DNA of 5,468 nt from an uncultured Collinsella sp. (lineage in GTDB: Bacteria > Actinomycetota > Coriobacteriia > Coriobacteriales > Coriobacteriaceae). Positions 1 through 4,525 of this stretch are shown here, piece by piece. The position numbers and the translations under genes were made by a program. Position 1 is the stretch's first letter; the number at the start of each line of letters is the position of its first letter. The stretch covers positions 1-5,468 of the forward strand of contig URVD01000125.1 of NCBI GenBank assembly GCA_900551195.1, written 5' to 3'. Below the pieces are notes generated by a model. That model ran no database searches, was not told where the DNA came from, and saw nothing but the letters and a program-made list of their open reading frames with translations.

Positions 1-546
1 GCGCGGAGGTCGGCTTGTGCGCGGCACGTCGATATAAAACGGCACGGTAACGATGCGAAGCTTTTGGCAGGCGTCTCCCCAGCGCGGGGTCGAAAAACTC
101 GACTGCACCACGTCGACCTCGCGTCCCAGACTGCGCATAACGGTCTCGTGCTCATCGTAAAGGTCCCCCACCGGCACAATCTCAAAACGCAAACGCGGTT
201 CCATGTCGTGCAGCTGCGGCCATAGCGCGAGTGTATGGCGCCCCGGGCACATCATCGACACACCCAGGCGCACGGCGCCGCCATCGCCCGCCGCGCGTCG
301 GGCACGACGCAGTGCGTCCTCGGACTGGCGCATGATCGAGCGCGCGTCGTCCACCAGCAGAGCACCCGCCGGCGTCACCTTGACGCCCGAATGCGAGCGC
401 TCGAACAGCGTGATGCCGAACTCGGCCTCGAAGCCCGAAACCTGCTTGACGAGTGCCGGCGTCGACACGCGCAGCTTTGCCGCGGCACGCGAGAAAGTTC
501 CCAGCTCCGCGGCGGCCGAAATAGCGTCAAGTCGTCGATCGTACAC
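1..546 (-). CDS. LysR-type transcriptional regulator, N-terminal part (3' end outside window)
   Basis: This is the first 182 codons of a DNA-binding regulator, about 60% of the usual ~300 residues; the reading frame is open to the window edge. Residues ~5-62 form the LysR winged helix-turn-helix. It starts RRLDAISAAAELGTFSRAA, continues through the recognition-helix region VSTPALVKQVSGFEAEFG, and ends in the typical LFERSHSGVKVTPAGALL wing. A linker helix follows (DDARSIMRQSEDALRRAR). From residue ~100 (GAVRLGVSMMCPG) the periplasmic-binding-protein-like effector domain begins. The start chosen is GTG at 546-544, because a GGGAG Shine-Dalgarno (complement of 553-557) lies 6 bases upstream and the family N-terminus fits. 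The frame has no ATG and closes at a stop at 607-609; GTG codons at 567 and 579 are alternatives. It is divergent from the SDR-MFS-Gfo/Idh operon, so by family habit it probably controls that operon in response to its substrate. The inducer is unknown. Confidence 0.93.
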   Translation of the reverse strand, partial: MYDRRLDAISAAAELGTFSRAAAKLRVSTPALVKQVSGFEAEFGITLFERSHSGVKVTPAGALLVDDARSIMRQSEDALRRARRAAGDGGAVRLGVSMMCPGRHTLALWPQLHDMEPRLRFEIVPVGDLYDEHETVMRSLGREVDVVQSSFSTPRWGDACQKLRIVTVPFYIDVPRTSRPPR

Positions 547-635
547 GTCAATCTCCCGTTTTCGCACGCGCGGGCCCACAGCACCGCAGGGGGTCGTTTT
601 CGCAGGTCACGCGCTCAATTGAGAACAAACCTCAA

Positions 636-648
636 TGTACAGTGTAAA
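636..648. promoter_or_regulatory. Candidate LysR-type operator (T-N11-A dyad)
   Basis: TGTACAGTGTAAA is an imperfect palindrome: arms TGTACA and TGTAAA around a central G, with 5 of 6 positions symmetric. It has exactly the T-N11-A form known for LysR-family recognition sites. It lies in the divergent spacer, about 75 bases upstream of the transcription start inferred for the SDR operon, where activation sites of this family usually sit. The functional role is inferred from position and symmetry. Confidence 0.5.
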
Positions 649-660
649 CCTACGGTTAAC
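644..660. repeat. Imperfect inverted repeat in divergent control region
   Basis: GTAAACC-TAC-GGTTAAC has 7-base arms with one mismatch around a 3-base centre. It overlaps the right half of the T-N11-A dyad and is centred at 652, about 65 bases before the inferred transcription start. It may be a second or alternative binding site for the divergent LysR regulator. Another perfect palindrome, CTCAATTGAG, lies at 614-623 in the same spacer. Confidence 0.35.
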
Positions 661-681
661 GTCATTCTAACAAATATGCAA

Positions 682-710
682 TTCACCTGCGCGAACGCTA
701 AGCATACGAT
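682..710 (+). promoter_or_regulatory. Candidate sigma70-type promoter of the SDR-MFS-Gfo/Idh operon
   Basis: TTCACC (682-687) and TACGAT (705-710) each match the -35 and -10 consensus at 4 of 6 positions and are separated by 17 bases. The predicted start is near 717, giving a leader of about 63 bases. The match is weak, as expected for a promoter that needs an activator, and the LysR-like dyads lie just upstream. No convincing promoter for the minus-strand regulator was found. Confidence 0.33.
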
Positions 711-726
711 AACCAGCGAAAACCAC

Positions 727-753
727 GTGGGTCGGTTAATGGGAGCGACCCAC
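727..753 (+). promoter_or_regulatory. Leader hairpin upstream of the SDR gene
   Basis: GTGGGTCG (727-734) pairs perfectly with CGACCCAC (746-753) around an 11-base loop. No T-tract follows, so it is not an intrinsic terminator. It leaves the AAGGGA ribosome-binding site (767-772) unpaired. It could stabilise the 5' end of the mRNA or be a protein-binding dyad in DNA. An 8-bp palindrome CCACGTGG (723-730) overlaps its left arm. Confidence 0.45.
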
Positions 754-779
754 CGGGAGGCACAAGAAGGGAAGTTCCT

Positions 780-1661
780 ATGAGCAATTGGCTTAAGCTC
801 GAGGGCGATGTTTGCGCCGTGACCGGCGCGCTCGGCGGCATGGGCGTCGAGATTTGCCGCGAGTTCGCCCGCAATGGCGCTAACGTCGTCCTGCTCGACC
901 TGGACGAGGAGAAGGTCAAGGCCGCTGCCGCCGACCTCGCTGCCGAGTTTGGCATCCACGCCGAGGGCTACAAGATGAACGCCACCGATGAGGCCGAGGT
1001 TCAGGCCGCCGTCGACGCCACCATCGCCAACTTCGGCCGCGTCGACGTCCTCGTCAACACCGCCGGCATCCTGCGCTTCGCAGCCATGGAGGACCTGCCG
1101 CTCTCCGACTGGAACGAGGTCATCAACGTCAACCTCACCGGCTACTTCATCACCTCGCAGCGCTTTGGTCGCGAGATGATCAAGGCCGGCCAGGGCCGCC
1201 TGGTGCACATCTCGACCGTCGCCAGCCACTCCCCCGAGACGTTCTCGGGCGTGTACAGCTCCACCAAGGCGGGCGTCAACATGATGTCCAAGATGCTCGC
1301 TGCCGAGTGGGGCCCTTACGGCGTGCGCTCCAACTGCGTCGAGCCCTGCTTCGTCAAGACCCCCATGTCGGCAAGCTTTTACGCCGACCCCGAGGTCGAG
1401 AAGAGCCGCAGCCGCCTGATCGCCACGCGCCGCATCGGCGAGGTCAGCGATATCGCCAACGCCGTCATGTTCCTGGCGTCCAAGCGCTCGGACTTTACCA
1501 CCGGCGACGCCATCAAGGTCGACGGCGGCTTCTCCAACATGATGGGTGACCTCACCGCCAAGCCCGGCGGCCGTCGCGCTTATGCCGACAACTACCTCAA
1601 GAACAAGGGTGTCGAGCTTTGGTCCGACGAGTCCGGCGTCGCAAAGCCGACTGACCAGTAA
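780..1661 (+). CDS. SDR-family NAD(P)-dependent dehydrogenase with C-terminal tail
   Basis: A 293-residue classical short-chain dehydrogenase/reductase, expected to oxidise or reduce a hydroxyl/keto pair in the cytoplasm. The Rossmann glycine motif TGALGGMG is at 15-22. Asp40 ends the second strand and favours NAD(H) over NADP(H). NTAG is at 93-96, the structural Asn at 118 and YSSTK (Tyr159, Lys163) is the active site. The catalytic Ser normally lies 13 residues before Tyr; here that place is Thr146, with Ser145 beside it. After the usual terminal DGGF (248-251) the chain runs on for about 42 polar residues, where most family members stop within a few. The ATG has AAGGGA 7 bases upstream. 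It is the first gene of the operon, with the transporter 77 bases downstream. The substrate cannot be assigned; sugar, polyol, hydroxy-acid and steroid enzymes all share this fold. Confidence 0.93.
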   Translation: MSNWLKLEGDVCAVTGALGGMGVEICREFARNGANVVLLDLDEEKVKAAAADLAAEFGIHAEGYKMNATDEAEVQAAVDATIANFGRVDVLVNTAGILRFAAMEDLPLSDWNEVINVNLTGYFITSQRFGREMIKAGQGRLVHISTVASHSPETFSGVYSSTKAGVNMMSKMLAAEWGPYGVRSNCVEPCFVKTPMSASFYADPEVEKSRSRLIATRRIGEVSDIANAVMFLASKRSDFTTGDAIKVDGGFSNMMGDLTAKPGGRRAYADNYLKNKGVELWSDESGVAKPTDQ

Positions 1662-1684
1662 ACAAGCCCGGTAGAAAGGGGCGC

Positions 1685-1713
1685 GGGGCAAGCACCTCAG
1701 CGGCGTTTGCCCC
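1685..1713 (+). repeat. Intercistronic hairpin next to a C8 run
   Basis: GGGGCAA (1685-1691) pairs with TTGCCCC (1707-1713) around a 15-base loop. The right arm sits in a run of eight C (1710-1717), so the pairing can slide, and GC at 1718-1719 could extend the stem past a bulge. No T-tract follows. It probably acts as an mRNA-stability or attenuation structure between the SDR and transporter genes rather than a full terminator. Confidence 0.4.
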
Positions 1714-1738
1714 CCCCGCATCGATTAGAAAGAGTCCC

Positions 1739-2995
1739 ATGGCTTCCACCAACTCCAACAAGGGTCGCGCCGTCGTGCTTTCCGCCGCGTGCGTCACCAT
1801 GTTCTTCATCAGTTCCATCGCGCTGTACTCCGTCGTGTCCAAGAACCTGCTCGCCGTCTACCCCGAGTGGTCCAGCGCACTTACCTGGGCTTTCCCGGTC
1901 TTCCAGACCATCATGGCCGTGACGGGCATCTTCGCCGGCCGTATCTCCGACAAGATCGGCCCCCGCAACGTCGTGATCGCCGCCGCCGTGTGCTACGGCG
2001 TGGGCTGGTTCATGTCCGGCACCGTCACCGAGCCGTGGCAGTTCTACCTGTGGTTCTCGCTCGTCGCCGCCATCGGCAACGGCCTGGGCTACAACCCCGC
2101 GCTCACCACCGGCCAAAAGTGGTTCATCGACAAAAAGGGCCTCGCCTCCGGCATCACCCTGGCCGCTTCGACCGCCGGCCCCGCCGTGCTGTCCCCGGTG
2201 CTCGCCTCACTGCTCATCCCGAGCCTTGGCATCTTTGGCGCCCTTAAGGCACTCGGCGTCATCTTCTTTGTGGCGATCGCCGCCTCCGCCCTGTTCCTGA
2301 AGGCCCCCGAGGCCGGTTGGCTGCCCGAGGGCTTCGAGGCCCCCAAGGGCGGCGCGCACGCCGGCACCTTCGGCGACCTCACCCCGGGCGAGATGGTCAA
2401 AACCCCGCGCTTCTGGGTCCTCATCGCCACCTTCGCCTTCGCCGCCACCGCGGGCACCCTGCTCGTGGGCAAGGTTGCCTCCATCGCCGCTGTCCAGCTC
2501 TTCGCCGACCCCACGAGCGCCGCGGCCGTCGCCCTCGGCGGCGTGGTCGTCTCCGTCAACACCTGCGCCAACCTGGTCGGCCGTCTGTCCTTTGGCCAGA
2601 TCATCGACAAGCTCGGCGCCTACAAGTCGCTGCTCATCAGCCTTGTCGTCACCATCGTCGCGCTCGTCATCATGTCGATGAGCTTTACGCAGAGCATGTT
2701 CTTTGTGGCGCTCGCCCTGCTCGGCTTTAGCTTTGGCGCCCTGCTCGTCATCTACCCGCCGCTTACCGGTGGCGCCTTTGGCACCAGCAACATCGGCGTC
2801 AACTACGGCATCATGTTTTTGGGCTATGCCGCTTCCACCTGGATCAGCCAGCCCATCACTGCCGTGCTGTATCACGCTGAGGCCGGCAGCGCCGCCTACC
2901 AGCAGTCCTTCTACGGCGCCATTGTGATTGCCGCCATCGCCGTCGTGCTCACCGTCTACATGATGGTCTCCGACAGCAAGAAGAAGTCCGCTTAG
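1739..2995 (+). CDS. MFS transporter, OFA (oxalate:formate antiporter)-like
   Basis: A 418-residue inner-membrane carrier with the size and hydrophobic pattern of a 12-helix major facilitator. A short polar N-terminus (MASTNSNKGR) leads into the first helix at ~11-33. The loop after helix 2 has the MFS signature GRISDKIGPR (67-76), and its counterpart in the second half is GRLSFGQIIDKLG (281-293). GLGYNPALTTGQKWFIDKKG ends at 134 and GTSNIGVNYGIMFLG starts at 348. Both resemble conserved blocks of the OFA subfamily, whose known members exchange or import small carboxylates. The central loop (~195-225) separates the two six-helix halves, and the C-terminus ends in SDSKKKSA. The ATG follows a weak AGAAAGAG ribosome site. 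Its place between two dehydrogenase genes suggests it imports their substrate or exports the product. The subfamily call is from memory of motifs; the ligand is unknown. Confidence 0.9.
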   Translation: MASTNSNKGRAVVLSAACVTMFFISSIALYSVVSKNLLAVYPEWSSALTWAFPVFQTIMAVTGIFAGRISDKIGPRNVVIAAAVCYGVGWFMSGTVTEPWQFYLWFSLVAAIGNGLGYNPALTTGQKWFIDKKGLASGITLAASTAGPAVLSPVLASLLIPSLGIFGALKALGVIFFVAIAASALFLKAPEAGWLPEGFEAPKGGAHAGTFGDLTPGEMVKTPRFWVLIATFAFAATAGTLLVGKVASIAAVQLFADPTSAAAVALGGVVVSVNTCANLVGRLSFGQIIDKLGAYKSLLISLVVTIVALVIMSMSFTQSMFFVALALLGFSFGALLVIYPPLTGGAFGTSNIGVNYGIMFLGYAASTWISQPITAVLYHAEAGSAAYQQSFYGAIVIAAIAVVLTVYMMVSDSKKKSA

Positions 2996-3003
2996 TTTTA
3001 CCG

Positions 3004-3034
3004 ATGTGACAAAGGGACTGTCCCTTTGTCACAT
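3004..3034. repeat. Perfect 31-bp palindrome (REP-like) between transporter and dehydrogenase genes
   Basis: ATGTGACAAAGGGAC (3004-3018) and its exact reverse complement (3020-3034) flank a single T. In RNA this gives a stem of about 14 pairs with a three-base loop. There is no T-tract on either side, so it is not a standard terminator. It lies 8 bases after the transporter stop and 19 bases before the AAGGAG of the next gene. The form resembles dispersed intergenic palindromes seen in gut Coriobacteria and Clostridia; dispersal in this genome was not tested. It may protect the upstream mRNA end and lower expression of the downstream gene. Confidence 0.85.
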
Positions 3035-3064
3035 TCCACCAGCCACCAGCATTAAGGAGTCGAA

Positions 3065-4105
3065 ATGTCTGAGCTCAACCCCGTCCGCATTGCCGTCATC
3101 GGCGCCGGCGCCATGGGCCGCAACCACATCCGCTTTGTCACCGAGGAGCCCGAGGCCGAGCTCGTCGCCATCGCCGACGCCTTTGAGGGCGCCCGCGCCA
3201 CGGCCGAGGCTGCCGGCGTGCCGTTCTTTACCGATCCCGCCCAGATGATGGACGAGGTCAAGCCCGAGGCCGTCATCATCGCCACCCCCAACGACCTGCA
3301 CCTGGGCGTTGCCCGCGAGGCCATCAAGCGCAACATCGTGCCGCTGGTCGAAAAGCCGATCTCCAACGACCTCGAGGATGCCCAGGCTTTCGCCGCCGAG
3401 GCCGAGACCGCCGGCGTGCCCGTGCTCGTGGGTCAGCACCGTCGCCACAACCCCTTCGTCAACAAGGCCAAGGAGATCATCGAGTCCGGCGAGCTGGGCA
3501 AGCTCACCGTGTCGAGCTTCCACTACATGATCTATAAGAATGACGAGTACTTCGATGTCGAGTGGCGCCGCAAGAAGGGTGCCGGACCGATCTTGGTCAA
3601 CCTGGTTCACGACGTGGACCTGCTCCGCTACCTGCTGGGCGAGCCCGTCGCCGTCCAGGGCATGCAGTCCAGCGCCGCCCGCGGTTTTGAGACCGAGGAC
3701 TCCGCCGTGGTCAACGTCCGTTTTGCCGATGGCGCGCTTGCGAGCATGACCATCTCCGACGCCACCGCCAGCCCCTGGAACTGGGAGGCAACCGCTCGCG
3801 AGGATCCGCAGTACCGCCCCTTCGACGCCGACGCCTACTTTATCGGCGGAACCTTGGGTGCCCTTTCGCTGCCCCGCCTGCATCAGTTCTCCTACGACGG
3901 CGCCTCCAACTGGCACAAGCCGCTGCAGATGGAGATTCCGGCCGTCGACCCGGCGCTGCCGCACAAGATGCAGCTCAAGCACTTTGTGAAGGTCGTCCGC
4001 CGCGAAGTTGAGCCCGTCGTGACCCCCGCCGATAACGTCAAGACGCTCACGCTTCTCAACGCCATCAAGGAGGCCGCCGAGACCGGCCAGCTCGTCGAGC
4101 TGTAA
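3065..4105 (+). CDS. Gfo/Idh/MocA-family NAD(P)-dependent oxidoreductase
   Basis: A 346-residue cytoplasmic dehydrogenase of normal family length. The N-terminal Rossmann domain has GAGAMG (13-18) and Asp38 at the end of the second strand, which favours NAD(H). ATPNDLH (73-79) and the family hallmark EKP (96-98, Lys97 near the active site) follow. The C-terminal substrate domain begins near 123 with GQHRRHNPF. It contains NLVHDVDLLRYLLGE (179-193), in which His182 is the likely catalytic His. The Asp commonly four residues before that His is Val178 here, with Asn179 next to it. DATASPWNWE (232-241) is also conserved in a MocA-like branch as I recall it. The ATG has a strong AAGGAG (3054-3059) 5 bases upstream. 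It is the last gene before the terminator at 4178-4213. Family substrates include inositols, sugars and sugar acids; the sequence does not say which. It could act in sequence with the SDR enzyme. Confidence 0.94.
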   Translation: MSELNPVRIAVIGAGAMGRNHIRFVTEEPEAELVAIADAFEGARATAEAAGVPFFTDPAQMMDEVKPEAVIIATPNDLHLGVAREAIKRNIVPLVEKPISNDLEDAQAFAAEAETAGVPVLVGQHRRHNPFVNKAKEIIESGELGKLTVSSFHYMIYKNDEYFDVEWRRKKGAGPILVNLVHDVDLLRYLLGEPVAVQGMQSSAARGFETEDSAVVNVRFADGALASMTISDATASPWNWEATAREDPQYRPFDADAYFIGGTLGALSLPRLHQFSYDGASNWHKPLQMEIPAVDPALPHKMQLKHFVKVVRREVEPVVTPADNVKTLTLLNAIKEAAETGQLVEL

Positions 4106-4139
4106 TGCCTTAAGAGCGACCGCGGCAGAAACCCCATGC

Positions 4140-4155
4140 CGGACCCCTCGGTCCG
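4140..4155 (+). repeat. Short hairpin after the Gfo/Idh/MocA gene
   Basis: CGGACC (4140-4145) pairs with GGTCCG (4150-4155) around a CCTC tetraloop. It lies between the stop codon and the intrinsic terminator and has no T-tract of its own. It may help to stabilise the 3' end of the operon mRNA. Confidence 0.35.
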
Positions 4156-4177
4156 CCACCAACAAGTCCCTCTTCTT

Positions 4178-4213
4178 TGCCCCGCGAGCAGCCTCCTGCC
4201 CGCGGGGCATTTT
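4178..4213 (+). terminator. Intrinsic terminator of the SDR-MFS-Gfo/Idh operon
   Basis: TGCCCCGCG (4178-4186) pairs with CGCGGGGCA (4201-4209). Inside the loop GCAG (4188-4191) pairs with CTGC (4196-4199) around CCTC, giving 13 pairs with one A/C mismatch. TTTT follows directly at 4210-4213. The T-tract is short, but the stem is very G+C-rich and the position, about 70 bases after the last stop codon, is right. There is no matching T-tract for the minus strand. Confidence 0.82.
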
Positions 4214-4235
4214 GCTACGTTGCCAATGATTTTTC

Positions 4236-4258
4236 TGGGACGGGGGACTTTTTGCACC
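4236..4258. repeat. REP-like G-rich sequence (possible half element)
   Basis: The stretch reads TGGGACGGGGGAC followed by TTTTTGCACC. On the minus strand it has the order GGTGCAAA...GTCCC, similar to one half of the palindrome at 3004-3034 (TGTGACAAA...GTCCC). No matching second half is present. It may be a degenerate member of the same dispersed family; genome-wide copies were not checked. Confidence 0.3.
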
Positions 4259-4275
4259 TTAGCTTGATTCGTTCG

Positions 4276-4433
4276 CCACGAAATGTGCCTATCTACTACG
4301 TTTAACCAATCACCCTCATCCATACCGAATTTCGCGAAATAGAAACCGCAGGTAAACGGCTTGCGCATTTTCGGAAAACCGGGGGATGGTCGACCCACAC
4401 GGTTCAAACGTAGTAGATAGGCCGCTTTCGTGG
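4276..4433. mobile_element. 158-bp MITE-like element with long terminal inverted repeats
   Basis: The left end (4276-4307) and right end (4401-4433) are inverted copies. CCACGAAA matches TTTCGTGG at the outer edge. After three unmatched bases there is a perfect 17-bp core, GCCTATCTACTACGTTT (4287-4303) against 4406-4422, and then ACC/GGT. The interior of about 93 bases has nested pairing: CATCC 4317-4321 with GGATG 4384-4388, and CCGAA 4325-4329 with TTCGG 4370-4374. It also holds a perfect 12-bp palindrome, ATTTCGCGAAAT (4329-4340). There is no credible coding frame and no clear target-site duplication. The interior is visibly more A+T-rich than the genes around it. The structure fits a non-autonomous mobile element or a large folded intergenic repeat; a structured RNA upstream of tex is the main alternative. 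The inverted repeat itself is certain, its nature is not. Confidence 0.6.
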
Positions 4434-4472
4434 TTCCGCGCCAAAACAGTCTTTTTTGAGCGAAGTGGCAGG

Positions 4473-4481
4473 TGGTATCCT
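4473..4481 (+). promoter_or_regulatory. Candidate extended -10 promoter for tex
   Basis: TGG followed by TATCCT (4476-4481, 4 of 6 matches to TATAAT) has the TGN extension of an extended -10 box and lies 44 bases before the tex ATG. The best -35-like hexamer, TTGAGC (4456-4461), is only 14 bases away, which is too close. The call therefore rests on the extended -10 alone. It lies just outside the inverted-repeat element. Confidence 0.25.
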
Positions 4482-4525
4482 TGGTAGCTCTGTGCTGCAA
4501 ACGCACCTTAAACGCAAGGAGTCCC

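Noticed and set aside
203..783. Two plus-strand open frames (203-622 and 235-783) opposite the LysR gene
   Set aside because: They are antisense to a frame with clear LysR motifs. They are rich in Arg, Ser, Ala and Pro, as expected for shadow frames in G+C-rich DNA, and show no family features.
615..1721. Minus-strand frame of 368 codons opposite the SDR gene
   Set aside because: The Gly-, Ala-, Val- and Asp-rich translation mirrors the codon bias of the SDR gene, which has the full set of SDR motifs on the plus strand.
3004..3034. Palindrome considered as an intrinsic terminator
   Set aside because: No run of T follows the hairpin in either direction, and the next gene follows closely with a strong ribosome-binding site.
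3029..4210. Minus-strand frame of 393 codons opposite the Gfo/Idh/MocA gene
   Set aside because: It is an antisense shadow of a gene with GAGAMG and EKP motifs. It also begins inside the terminator hairpin and has no credible start region.
4276..4433. Inverted-repeat element considered as a CRISPR array, attachment site or complete insertion sequence
   Set aside because: There are no regularly spaced direct repeats, no integrase or tRNA gene is nearby, and the interior is too short to encode a transposase.
4106..4525. tRNA or riboswitch in the gene-free stretch before tex
   Set aside because: No cloverleaf or T-loop sequence and no known riboswitch core was recognised by eye; the only pairing seen is the terminator, one small hairpin and the inverted-repeat element.
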